A DNA stretch of 64,000 bases from Schistocerca nitens (Eukaryota > Arthropoda > Insecta > Orthoptera > Acrididae): assembly GCF_023898315.1 (NCBI RefSeq), contig NC_064619.1, forward strand, positions 480,169,376 through 480,233,375. The letters are read 5' to 3'. The position numbers and the translations under genes were made by a program. Of the stretch, positions 11,130 through 22,960 are shown piece by piece. The notes below the pieces were generated by a model that had not been told where the DNA came from, did no database searches, and worked only from the letters and a program-made list of their open reading frames with translations. Numbering within the stretch: position 1 is the stretch's first letter; every line of letters begins with the position of its first letter.

Positions 11130-11480
11130 AGCCAGACCCATTCTCTCAGCCAGAGCTTGGGAGAGAAGCGGAGGAAGATCACAGGCGGGCTGTATGTGTC
11201 TTCCGGCGCGCCAGCAGGCGCAGGCGCGTGCGCCGCTGCCGGCCCACGCAGCGTCGGCGTCCCGGCGTCGTGGTGGGAGGACCGGCCAGTCGGCGTCTGC
11301 CGGACACCGCAACGCCAGGCGCCGAGATAGGCCGCGCACCGTGGTACGTGCCGCCCGCTGTGCGACGCGGTGACGCCTCACGCCGTCCTCTCGTCGCGAA
11401 CTACGGCCCGCGTCGCTTTGTTCCGCGTTCCGTTCCGGTGTGTTGGTGCTTACCTGTGCATCGAATAAAATCAAATTGCG
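11130..11480. promoter_or_regulatory. CpG-rich island
   Basis: A sharp block at about 11185-11410 is strongly GC- and CpG-rich (runs such as GGCGCGCCAGCAGGCGCAGG) inside AT-rich DNA. Frames on both strands stay open here (11123-11485 plus; 11019-11504 minus), but that follows from base composition, and the peptides are arginine-rich without domains. On the minus strand GCACAG/GTAAGCACC at about 11451-11463 is a good splice-donor match. It may be a promoter with a first exon, or a GC-rich repeat. Transcript evidence is lacking. Confidence 0.4.
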
Positions 11481-14089
11481 GGTGAAAGGTGTAGACAAAT
11501 CCATAACAACAGACCAGTGTCATTAAAATATGAAAAAGAAAACTGAAGCATCATTATTTCACTGATATCATTTGTCATGGCTAGGTATCAGCTGCACGGT
11601 TAACTCACCAGATTGCAAAGACATCAGCTGTTCTCTAACCAGGACAGCCACCTACAGGACAGCACAGTCAAATAAATCACCTGTCAAGAAAAAAAGAAAA
11701 CTACGTCTCCACTACAATAAGTGGGTACGTCATTTTCCACGCTACATTAACTGTATGTACCATTTATATCATCATTTACATATCTGTTATCTGTTTACGA
11801 CTCACGCCCCTTGCGTTCTTTGAGCCCCACCGACTTTCCACGTCTTATCCCTGTCTCAGGCTACGCATAAGAAAGTACTGTTTTACACGATACTCTGCTT
11901 CGTGACATTGCTTCTACAGTTTTACACCAGTGTCAAGGAAATGACAAGCTTAAACAAATGTACAAGTAAACTGAATTAAAAAGCAATATCGTTTCGTAAT
12001 TATGTTGTCGTTTCGTCAGTCTCCAAACCTGTGATATATTTATCTATAAGGCCAACATTTATGTTACACATGTTTACACATGTTTGCTGTCATCATTTGA
12101 TCTTCGGAAATTTACAATACATACTTGGAATCACACAGCGGGGACCAACTAATTTACTTAGCTGTATTATAAGCGGAATATGTTCCCAATATGTGACTAA
12201 TATATATGCACTATAAATTTCCGATGATCAGGTGGCAACAAGCTTCTGTGCAAATCGGTCATCGTGAAATAAATAAATTTCTTCCCATCAACCCCATATT
12301 TTTCAGTGAGTAAAATACTTTAGCGACGTAGTTACATACAATTTATTTTCGATGTATTTTCTGTGGATTTTAAATCAACCTATTTTTTTTATTCTATGAC
12401 ATGGCACAAGAGTTTGCTGATAGTTGGACAAGTTACTCTTGTAACCGATTCATTCAAGCGCGGTCTGTTACATTTTGTTTGATGATAATATGGTATGGCA
12501 GTATGATAACATTATCTGTTTCGTACAGTATTTGTTGATCAGTTATTTTACTATTGTCTACACATCAACGGAAGCTTCACGTCCAACCGAAACGAGTGAT
12601 AAGGGAAAAAAAGAGAAGAACTGAATCAAGGCGCACAGTGAAAACCTGTTATATAACCAGTGATCGCCGATTTTCTCCAAAAACGCTGTCAGGTTTTTCA
12701 CTGTTCAATTATTCTGCCACAGAAAGGACGTTCTTTCTTCAAACAGCTTTTAGCTCGTGGAAACATGCTAGAAACAATACCTCATGACTATCTAAATCCA
12801 AGATTCCTATGCCTGTAAGGCCTATATTTTGCACTAAGTAAGATACTTCAACGACTTAATTACTCACATTTAGGGTTGTTTATTTTCTAAATATTTTCAG
12901 GAGTTGTTAAACTGACATTTCTAAATAAGGATGCTCTTTCGTCAAACAGCGTATTGTGTGGACCAAAAATTGGAAACATCTAACTAATCGTGTTGAGAAG
13001 GTGGTAGCAGGTCCTTAGCGGACTGCTAGGCCAGATCTACTACATGAATCAAATAAAGCATCGGTCAAGAGAAGCACTGTGATTTCATTGTAATTAGTGG
13101 ATATACCATTTCACATTGTAACAAAGCTAAGTCTTATTATTCATGATGTTATATTCCTTAAGAAGAAATTATTCGAATCACATATCTAAGCACTTTGTAT
13201 GTTGTACCATTTCGTTCATCCTATCTTGTGCAAAGGCAATTCGGTATTTTATTATTTTTTTGCGATTTAACTCTAAACTCGACCTCAGAATGTTGCACCA
13301 TAACTTAATATCAGGGTTAATTAAAATTTTGGGCTTTATTCACAACAAGAAAACACGGGATTTTTCTAAATTCGCAAAATATTCGAAAACTAGAACTGTG
13401 GGTCGAGAACGTATAGTTCTGAATGGTAACTTATTATCCGGAACACATGGTTTCCTAGCTACGGGCAGACATCTGATATGATGTGTTCCGCAACTTCTTG
13501 GAAAGAAGGTATAGTTAGTCATTTACCACTGCCGACAATTATTATCTGTCATCAAGTAACTAATCATGACTTATGGTAATTGATATTGTTTTAGTGGAAC
13601 TGGATGTAAGCCATTATTTGAAGAAGCGTCCTTGAGTGTGCAATGTACGGCACTTTTGTTAAGAAATTGTTGGAGGATCGATGATAAGTGTGTAAACAAT
13701 TAGTTGATGATATAGGAGTTAGACAATGGGAGAAATCTTGAATTGAGGAAGGACAAGAGGGGAAATTTACGGTGTCCTTTTTCAAAGGAATTACGCCTGC
13801 GTTTACCTTAATTGATTCGGGAAAACAACAGAAAGCATAATCAGGACTACCGGGCAGGAAATTGGACCGTGATGTTCCCGAATGTGAGATCAGCCAGTGT
13901 CTTATCAGCCGACTGCGTTGTTTTTCATATTAGTTCCCACTGTAAAAAATCGGTACGTTTCCGTCGTGATATTGGCTCAGCCTCCACTGGTCTAAAAGCG
14001 TATGTACTGCGTATTACCAAATGGTAATTTTGTGTTTCCGCTGCTACATTTTGTTACACTGCGATTTAATAAAACACAGTAGTTGTTTC
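11481..14089. other. Intergenic stretch with one decayed direct duplication
   Basis: No gene is recognised. The 112-codon frame at 13143-13481 has AT-rich usage and no domain. Sequence at about 12292-12362 is a diverged direct copy of 12824-12900 (shared ATATTTT, GTAA.ATACTT, TTATTTTC, ATTTTC), suggesting an old tandem duplication of roughly 530 bp. Confidence 0.4.
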
Positions 14090-15130
14090 TCCCATGACAC
14101 CTCCCAAAGACTCCTTTTTTTTTTCAATCTTCCGTCTGCCAATTCGTCTCTGACGTAGCTTTCCGACTCCCTCTTCCCATATTGTTCTCGTGCGTCCTCT
14201 TCTTCTCCTGTTATTTGAAATCCATTTTATTGTCTTCTTATGTCGTCTGTCCTCACCGAAACGGCGTACGTGCCATTAGCACATCAGTTAATTTTTCTTC
14301 AGTTACGTCGTTTATAGTGCTGCCTAATTTCATTCTCATCCGTATCTCTTCATTTTTAATTTCATCCCGTATTGTTATACTACAGCAATACCTCAAAAAT
14401 TCCATGCTGACACTAATTCTATACTTTCTACAACAGAATTAAATATCTCAATATTCGTTTCTGATGTAATATTTGTGCTCCATAAAACTCCGTTTAATTA
14501 TTTCGTTGCTAGTCTACCTTGGCCAATGCGGCTCTAAATGCATATAAAGGTCCACAGATCTTGCTTTTCGAAAATCTAACGTCAGAACTCGATTCGTTCC
14601 AACAGTAACCAGATATTCTATTTTCTCTAAATTACTGATGAAACCCCATTTATAAACTCAACTGAAAAATTTACCTCATTACCGATCTTGATACTGTCCA
14701 TTATTTGGCTTAATTTCTCTTCATACTCATCCTTGGCATTAACTATCAGCATGTGATGGAGCAGACATTCCAATTACAATCACTTAGTACCCCTCTACTT
14801 CAGCTCTACTTTTATAATACGCCTATCAGCTGCATCCCAATCCTTACTGTTTTTGACAACAGTTCTCTTGATAGGTATAGAAACCCCAACCATTGTTCGC
14901 TTGTGTTTACTGATGCTACTGTATAGATGTATATAACCATCCAACTGTTGGCTTTCTTCCCCTCCCGTTTAGCCTAGGTAGGTGCCATCATGTCCGTTTG
15001 AAAATGCCTTACTCCATTCACAACCTTTCTCGTTTTTGTTTATAGCCCTTTAATATTCCAAGTTCCAAAATTCATAATCCATTTTCGTTTGCACCGTCGT
15101 CCTCTGTTAAATGCGAGGCTTTTTCTTACT
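14090..15130 (-). pseudogene. Degenerate endonuclease-RT retrotransposon fragment (family A-like)
   Basis: On the minus strand, 15120-14700 gives scattered endonuclease-like text (a start like NLEYQRAINKNEKG, then DRRIIKVEVEGY and VIVIGMSAPS). Sequence 14450-14100 gives the C-terminal tail (EFLRYCCSITIRDEIKNEEI, then RRRRGRTRTIWEEGVGKL). The order endonuclease then tail fits one minus-strand copy that has lost its RT domain. Many stops and frameshifts show it is old. The call rests on motif likeness read by eye. Confidence 0.5.
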
Positions 15131-15698
15131 GCTTTTTCATTCAATGAAACAGATATAATTTTTGTGTTTGCAACTTCCGTGTTTGTAAGTGAGAAAGAAA
15201 ATGCTTAGCTGTACCGATTTACTTATTATGAAAGCAGTATAAATGACTATTACAGCGAACTTTGACTAATTTTGTGAAGCATATGTAATTTGCATGAAAC
15301 TACTACAAAAAGTTACTGAAATGCATCAACAACTCGGCAACGATTCTATTATACCTTTAAAAATAGCTGTTAAATATGCTTCGATAATAAATGAAAGGAA
15401 ATCAGTTTCTCTAAAATTTTCTGAGTCTTTGATTCGATAGCATAGATGTATCTTACAAAAAAAGGAAATGAGGAGAAAAATGAAACTTTGATATTAGTGC
15501 TTTGCATCTAATACGGCGCCTGCGTCTACGAACGCAGAGATCACGACGAAATATTCTGTTACTCACTGTGAAACCTGCAGGAGATTTCTTCTCACGACAG
15601 ACACCTAGGACAAGTGACAACAATAACTCGCTACTCCAACGCAGCAAGTGAATACCTTAATGTGTTAGCACCAACGTTCTATTTTGTTCTGACTGATA
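15131..15698. other. Intergenic stretch, no gene seen
   Basis: AT-rich sequence; nothing recognised. Confidence 0.4.
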
Positions 15699-15700
15699 TA

Positions 15701-16512
15701 CAGGGTGGTTGTAATTAAACTTTAGGTACTTGGGAGGAACCCCACGAAAAACGAGTGATCATAGGACAATGAAACTTTGTGGAAACATTTGTAAGGGCTT
15801 GCGGAAGAGAAATAACGAGTAAATAATTAAAAGAAACTCGTTTTAATTTCCACATTAGTGGGTAACATCTGTAATTTCGTCTAATGTTTACATTCCAGGT
15901 TACAAACGTTGCTGCATCCACGATAGCCTGAAACCACACAAGAGATTCCACTTCACAATTGTTCGCAGCACTTTTAGAACGGTGGGCAAAGGAATCTTCG
16001 ACTGTCGTGACACAGTTCGTGCACATGGCGTCCAGCGTTCTCAGCCACGTCAACAGTAATTTCTTCATCATCTTGTGGCGCAATTGGCCGGCGGCCTTTT
16101 CCAGTTCAGTTCCCAAATTTCCAATTAATTAGAACTTCCGTATCATGTTCGTCGTCACGCGTGCGGAAATAGGACCTTTACGTATTAGTTTAATGCGTCG
16201 ATACTCACGAAGAACAGCAGTACTATTACCGTTGTTTTGATAAAACAGCTTTACGAATAAACCCATGATCACCTTGTCCAGACTCGTACTGATTGTCTGC
16301 AACTGTAATGCACACAGACGCTTGTGTTTCAGCTCTGCATTGCCCTACGAGAACCGGCGTCTAACGGCGAGTTACGACACCATCACTACTAACAACACAA
16401 ATACTGCAGCCCACAGTATGAATATCATTCCTATGACGTTGTGTACCCATACAGTAAATAGTTTTCCGGCTACACTGGGTCAACTAGCGAAAGTTTAATC
16501 GTAATCACCCTG
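15701..16512 (-). mobile_element. Non-autonomous Tc1/mariner-type TIR element
   Basis: The ends CAGGGTGGTTGTAATTAAAC and, at 16490-16512, the imperfect complement AGTTTAATCGTAATCACCCTG form about 24-bp terminal inverted repeats. TA lies on both sides (15699-15700 and 16513-16514), the target choice of the IS630/Tc1/mariner group. At 812 bp it is too short for a full transposase. The minus-strand frame 15715-16116 (133 codons) shows no DDE triad that I can recognise and is probably a decayed internal remnant. Confidence 0.75.
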
Positions 16513-16514
16513 TA

Positions 16515-19029
16515 TTTTAATCACTTCCATTATTTGTTATCTGTTGGCTGAAGTTATTCCACTCCTCCTCTGCCTTAGTTGGTCGCTAATAGTATGCATG
16601 TATGTGAACAGTACCACCTGAAGAACTACGCTCACTTGTAGCGTAATTATCTGGCGTTGTATAGCTCGAAGATAAAAAGTTTGCAATGAGATTAAACTGT
16701 GAGGTCCTAATTATTTAGATCACTTTTTGAGAATTCTCTACAGCTGAAACACATCAGCATATGGTAAACGAAAAGTGCAGTTCCGTTCCACGGCCGTTGC
16801 CTAGAATTTTGGATGTTTTTACTACCTCCTATTTTCTATGATTACTACAGCTATTATATTCATTTACTGTTTTGCTATTTCTCGTTATTTCTCTACCTTT
16901 ATCATCTCATGATATAACTAAAGAGACATTTTCTGTAGGTGACCAAGACGTTTGTGATATTATTGTTATATCTTATATTAGTAGGAGTATGTCAGATTAT
17001 GTGATACAAGCTGCTATGAAAAATGCAGCAATTATTTCCACTGACACAATAATATCGTTTAGCTGCCTGGAATCTATTCTCGATCTGTCGTCCATCTTTT
17101 GTCTTCGTCTCCTTCCCCTCTGCCGTAGATATTTTATCTCTTGGACTCGGAAGAGACATCTTAACCTGAAAAGAAAGCATGCAAGTTCATCCCTTACGAT
17201 TCTGCTGAACACTTTCATTTTTTCTGTTTAATTAAAATCGTAGACTAGGAAACTTTTGCGTACTAGAAAGAATCCACGGAAAAAATAATTATGATGTACA
17301 GTACTACTAGGTAAGTCTACTTAGATATGTTTCGAAATCCAAATTAAGTACATTTCACCTGTCAGTTTCTCTAGCACATTGATATCACTCCTATTGTCAA
17401 AACACTTTGGATTCACTGTCAGCTATTCTTACTAACTTGTTAATTTGGTGTTGTTGTATTAATTGGCATGTGTTACAGTTTCTCGATATACTTCGCCTTC
17501 CTCAATTGTTTCTGCAACTTCAGTATGGTACTTTAAATCTTAGAGACATGTTCAATACAAATAAGTACGCGCATCGACTGAGTTGCGTTATCTATATGCT
17601 TTCATTTTAGATCGTAGGCTACATTGGGAGATACTAGTATTTCCTTTTAAAACAAGTCTAAGTGACGCTTTACAAACGGTCTGAATTCCAAATACTGACT
17701 GAATCAATTAAATTGAACTGCAAAGTTGGAGTCCCGAACAACCCGAAAAAAATAAAAACCAAATAATTATAGTAAACCTTCATACACTTGCTGTGCGACT
17801 TAATACAATAAATACTATGTAGCACATTAATTAACAATGTAATTAGTTCTTCTCTCTGTGGTTTCTTACACTTGGATGCACTGAAGACGGAATTGTTGTT
17901 TCTCACAAGTAGATAAGCAAGTTACTCAAGTGTGCTACTCGTAATACAAATGGAAGGGAAATAATTACGAAAGAAATCTGCAGGCAAATGAGTTAAAAAA
18001 AAAGAAAAAAGAAAGTAGCTAGGTCGGACTCTTTGACGCAATAAACAGTCCACACAATTGCGTTAGCCACCTAACTAATACAAATTAGCTAAAGGTTCTA
18101 GTTTCGGGTTAAGCAAATACGAACATGTGCGCCATTTGCCGTTATGTACCGTGTTCTGGAGGACGGATTTGCATAATAATCGTCACGTTGCCAGAAAAAC
18201 CTCCCAACTAGAGAACGTTAACGAACAAAAAGGAGAGGAAATAAATAATTAATGCACAGCATACCCAGTGGCGTCGTTGAGTTCAGCGTAATGGCACCTC
18301 GGTTTCTCCTCACGCTACTGCATCGTTATGTTCCAGGCTGCGTTATGAATCTCTTGCCCGAGTTCAGGAGAATAGCGGACTCATGTCGAAGTGTAACTAT
18401 CACTGACAGATAAGAACGGAGCTGTTCGCTACAGCTTGTCGGTGATACTACCGGCAAGACAGTTCAAGATGAGTACAGAGGACAACGTAATACAGAACAT
18501 AGCCAGGATTACAATTTTTTATGTTCCTTTTGAAACGACTGGTCAAGACTAAATTTGTTCGCAGTAGACGTGTTGTTTCTTAACATCTAGTCGAGCTACT
18601 AGGTATTCACACTTAAGTCTTTTGAAAACATTGTTTCGGAATAAATGGAATTTTAGTGCAGCTTTCGATACCTGAAAATTTAAGCGTGGAATTATCCACC
18701 GTCGAACTCTTTCTCGGCGGCAACCTCCATTAGAATATTCGTAGGTTTGAAAACAAAAATATGTTGAAAATGATATGAACTGATAAGATAAATATGGAGG
18801 TTCTCCGCAGAATATTTATTCACTAGAAAATGTCGTAAAAATCGACCAGAGTGTGGAATGTTAATATGCAGGATCTCTGGCTGTTATAGGAAGGAATGGA
18901 AGCGACGTGTAGAGAACACTGGAACAACAAATAATCATAACAGAAACAAATCCGCGAACCAGTGGTTTCCACGATAGGAAGCGTCACGACTGAGTACATG
19001 AAAACCTTGTGACAGAATCTCCAACGTTT
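16515..19029. other. Intergenic stretch, no gene seen
   Basis: A 119-codon plus-strand frame at 16872-17231 and minus-strand frames across it have no recognisable domain. No repeat family was identified. TAG/GTAAGT at 17309-17316 resembles a splice donor, but the sequence before it is not coding-like. Confidence 0.4.
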
Positions 19030-19300
19030 CAATTTGCGGATATGCGTTTATGGACAAAGTCATAGTAACGAGTGATCCACATGGTCGCCGTTCATGTGAA
19101 GGAAGGCGTCAGCATGTCTCCTCTTTGATGCCCGTACACATTCAAAAATATATGACAAATTCCGAAAGCATTGACTACCATCCAAAAATTCCAACGGGTT
19201 CAGGACGGGTGATCGGGAAGCCATTGAATTGGCGAGCCACGACCGATACCTTGCTGTCGGAACGCTATTTACGAGTACTTAGGTACCCAGACAAATGAGA
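19030..19300 (-). pseudogene. DDE transposase C-terminal fragment
   Basis: Minus-strand text reads like WIGRGSPIQWLPDHPS, then WNFWMVV, a damaged version of the WPPRSPDLxPLDFxxWG block just before the last catalytic residue in mariner-like transposases. The intact form in this window is at 59690-59740. The fragment directly precedes a family C copy. Confidence 0.5.
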
Positions 19301-19304
19301 AAAT

Positions 19305-20262
19305 CGAACGAGGGGAGTTTATCATTTTTTAATCGAGTAAAACAGAAGTGATTTCTGGCGTTCCCTAAGGCAGTGTTATACGGCCTTTGCTGTTCCTTAT
19401 CTATATATACGATTTGGGAGACAATCTGAGCAGCCGTCTTAGGATGTTAGCAGATGACGCTGTCGTTTATCGACTAATAAAGTCATCAGAAGATCAAAAC
19501 AAACTGCTAAACTAGTTAGTAAAGACACTTGAATTATGCGAAAATTGGCAATTGACCCTAAATAACCGAAAAGTGTGAGGTCACCCACATGAGTGCTAAA
19601 AAGAATTCGTTAAACTTCGATTACACGATAAATCAGTCTAATCTAAAAGCTGTAAATTAAACTAAATACATAGGTGCTACAATTACGAAGAACTTAAATT
19701 GGAAGGAACACACGGAAAATGGTGTAGGAAGGCTAACCAAAGACTGTGTTTCGTTGGCAAGACACTTGGAAAATGTAACAGATCTACTAAGGAGACTACC
19801 TACACTACACTTGTCCGTCCTCTTTTAGAATACTGCTGCGCGGTGTGGGATCCTTACCAGATAGGACTGACGGAGTACATCGAAAAAGTTCAAAGAAGGG
19901 CAGCACGTTTTGTATTATTGCGAATATGGGAGAGAGTGTCACAGAAATGATATAGGATTTGGGCTGGACAACATTAAAAGAAAGGCGTTTTTCGTTGCGA
20001 CGGAATCTTCTCACGAAGTTCCAATCACCAACTTCCTTCTCCGACTGAGATAATATTTTGTTGACACCGACATACATAGGGAGAAACGATCACCACGATA
20101 AAGTAAGGGAAATCAGAGCACGTATGGAAAGATATAGGTGATCGTTCTTTTTGCGCGTTATACGAGATTGGAGTAATAGAGAATTGTGAAGGTGGTTCGA
20201 TGAACCTTCTGCCAGGAACTTAAACGTGATTTGCAGAGTATCCATGTAGACGTAGATGTAGA
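19305..20262 (+). pseudogene. Non-LTR retrotransposon, family C, degenerate copy
   Basis: In broken frames the plus strand gives VISGVP, GSVI.PLLFLIYIYDLGD, RMLADDAVVYR (the catalytic box, with L for F), ENWQLTLN, and a later block with LVRPLLEYCCAVWDP and KVQRRAARF (the latter in open frame 19699-19950). The C-terminal NDHHDKVREIRARMERY follows, then the hexamer-like tail GTAGACGTAGATGTAG at 20247-20262. It is 5'-truncated ahead of the VPQG motif. Its 3' part resembles the copy at 55185-55830 more than the other family C copies, so two subfamilies are present. Confidence 0.75.
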
Positions 20263-21800
20263 ATCGAGGTCTCACTTGCTGGTTTTTGACATATACCTAG
20301 CCTTAGACGTTAGGAAGATTGTAGCATTGACGTGAATGCACTTGTGCCTATGTCTTGTTGGGGAAACCACTGGAATCCTGACATACATTTTTAGGGTTAT
20401 TTGCTTGTGGCACTGTATTCTACTCTCGTCTTTCGTTTGTGCTTATAATAATCAAACACGCCGTAGAGACAAGCGAGCATACCTATGCGTACACTTCACT
20501 AACAGACGTGACTTCAGGCGCATGCAATGATACGAGAAACAAGAGCGTCATAAATTTTGCTCAACATCGAAGTCGTGTCGGCAGGGTGTGGGTAACAGTA
20601 TATTGGAATTAAATATAAAATAAACAAGATTAAGTCTAATCCGTAAGTGTGACTGATACATGGTACGCACCGTAAAACAAGCCTGTAATTTTGTCTTTCG
20701 GTGTATACTTGTATTAAATTGAATTAAAATTTTAGTTATGTGCTCGTCTACTTTTTGTCTCTCTCATAACTTCACAGTAAATTATATCCGTAAGTATGTC
20801 TATGCATTTGTTTGCGCGTTGCTATTTTCCCACCATTTCATATCTTTTGTTCGACAATGTTTCCTTTATGCAGCAGTTTTATTGCATGCCATATATGCAT
20901 TTTCGCAAAACATTCCCAAGAGACTAGCTTTAAAACATGTTACATGTTGGAAGATAGTTCATGGTTATCTTCAGAGCACAGGGAACGACTAGCACTTTGT
21001 TTACTGTTTATTTTATTTTATTTATTTTTGTTTGACCGCATTCGACTACATAGTCTGGCAAATTTTCAGTGTCGTTAGAAATACTAAAATCAGTATCAGA
21101 TAAACTTCTTTAAAGAAATATTCTCCGGGATATTTTACATGAAACTGAAAAAAAAGAATGAATAAGCGCTGTTGCTATCAGACAGATAACACATGAGAAA
21201 TGAAGCGGATGTCAGCACGTGTAAATTTGAAGATACTAAACATCGGGATAAAGTTTTCATGTGTGGGTTTAGTTCCCCCTCTGGAAAGTACTTACTGCTC
21301 TGTAGTCCTGGCTACCACTCGGAGTTTTCTTATTTCTTGCATACACACACAAAAACTAAAATGCACCAGCGAAATATATGTTTCGCAGTTGCAGTAAGTT
21401 TTGCACTTAAACTTCGTTTGGTGAAGAAGGGAAGAGAATAATGCAAGAACAGCGTCTCAGACTCCTTATATTTTCGATAACTGTTATCAAATATCTATTT
21501 GCTTTGAGTTTATGAAACCGAGGTTATCTTGTAACTTTATTGTTCGGCTTAGGTGCAAGGCTCACGTTGTACAATTTTTGTAGAGTTACAATCAGGTCGC
21601 CATATTTGTATCTTCGTTTGTATTATCTTTTCACGACAGTCGATATAGTATTCTTTCCTTTTGTGTCGACTGTAATGATGCTACTACTTGTGTAAGTTCA
21701 CACACATAACTGCACTAAAGGAGATGCCTCTGCGTGGGAGGGTCTCAATAAGATGCATCCATATACTAATAAGATGTTGATTGGGAATGTTTCTTTAATG
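20263..21800. other. Intergenic stretch, no gene seen
   Basis: Short open frames (20738-20992, 20812-21078, 21193-21441) overlap each other and have no recognisable domain. A low-complexity TTTTATTTATTT run lies near 21005-21030. Confidence 0.4.
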
Positions 21801-21810
21801 ATATTACGTA

Positions 21811-22056
21811 TGAAATGAAGTGACCGCGTGCCATTGTTGGCAGGGAGGCTCCGTCCGGGGAAGTTTGGCCGCCGGATTGCAAGTCTTATTTCAGGCGGCG
21901 CCACATTGGGCGACTTGCGTGTCGGTTGAGATGACGACGATAAGAACAACACAAAACCCAGTCGACGAGGGAAGAAAATCTCCAACCCGGATGGGAATCG
22001 AACCTGGGCCACTGCGTGGTAAGCAAGCACGTAACCAGTCAGCTAAGCAAGCGGAA
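21811..22056 (-). repeat. tRNA-headed SINE (third head, body Z)
   Basis: The minus strand reads CCGCTTGCTTAGCTGACTGG as head, the B box AGGTTCGATTCCC, then CGGGTTGGAGATTTTCTTCC. Body Z ends with GGAGCCTCCCTGCCAACAAT and repeated TTCAT. The body is that of the SINE at 6901-7149, but the head is a different or strongly diverged tRNA-like sequence. No clear TSD remains. Confidence 0.75.
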
Positions 22057-22369
22057 GATATGAAGTATAATCGGATTTAGCGAACTTTTCTTACTAACAT
22101 ACGTAAGTGGTCTCAGAACGCTACAGCAACCTGTTGTACATGATACGATAACCAATATCGTCTGCCGTTCAACTCTAAGGGCTTTCCATACTGCGACGGC
22201 TTCTGCATTAAATATTTATTTCCTGTTTTTGTAAGAATATTTCAGTCAAATGTACTTTGCATGGAGTCCTGAAATCTTTGTGACACATTCACAAAACTTG
22301 TTAACAATGTGTCCTTTTCACGTTTACCTTTCTTCGATTCGCTAAATGGCAGAAAGCCGCAAGCTTGTA

Positions 22370-22960
22370 ATAGATTTTTTTATTGGTAACGCCACCTCTG
22401 TATGAAAATCACTGGCTGTGCTGTGTGCAGTCTGTGGCTGCTTTGCATTGTTGTAATACTCGCCATTGTAGTGTTAGGCAGCTGGCTGTGAACAGCGCGT
22501 AGCGTTGCGCAGTTGGAGGTGAGCCGCCAGCAGTGGTGGATGTGGGGAGAGAGATGGCGGAGTTCTGAAATTTGCCATGAACTGCTATATATATTATGAC
22601 TATTAAGGTAAATACATTGTTTGTTCTCTATTAAAATCTTTCATTTGCTATCTATGCCTATCAGTAGTTAGTGCTTTCCGTAGTTTGAATCTTTTATTTA
22701 GCTGGCAGTAGTGGCGCTCTCTTTATTGCAGTAGCTCGAGTAACCAAGATTTTTGTGAGGTAAGTGATTTGTGAAACGTATAGGTTAATGTTAGTCAGGG
22801 CCATTCTTTTGTAGGGATTATTGAAAGTCAGATTGCGTTGCGCTAACAAAATATTGTGTGTCAGTTTAAGCATAGTCCTGTATAATAGTTCAAAGGGGAC
22901 GTTTCAAGCTATCAAATGTCGTCAGCTACGTTTTCTACGGCTGTCTGGTGATACTTTAGC
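22370..22960 (+). repeat. Unclassified dispersed repeat candidate (LTR-like?)
   Basis: This block contains GCGTAGCGTTGCGCAGTTGG, TGCTATATATATTATGACTA and a good splice-donor match GTGAG/GTAAGTG at 22755-22762, and ends near AAAGGGGACGTTTCA. I recall similar text as a high-copy orthopteran repeat, possibly of retrotransposon LTR or leader origin, but nothing inside the window proves this. Neither terminal repeats nor a TSD were found. The 80-codon frame at 22821-23063 is not credible as a gene. Confidence 0.3.

Noticed and set aside
11019-11504. 161-codon minus-strand and 120-codon plus-strand frames in the CpG-rich block
   Set aside because: GC-rich DNA has few stop codons, the peptides are arginine-rich without domains, and both strands are open.
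13143-13481. 112-codon frame as a host gene
   Set aside because: AT-driven residue use, no domain, and no splice or promoter context.
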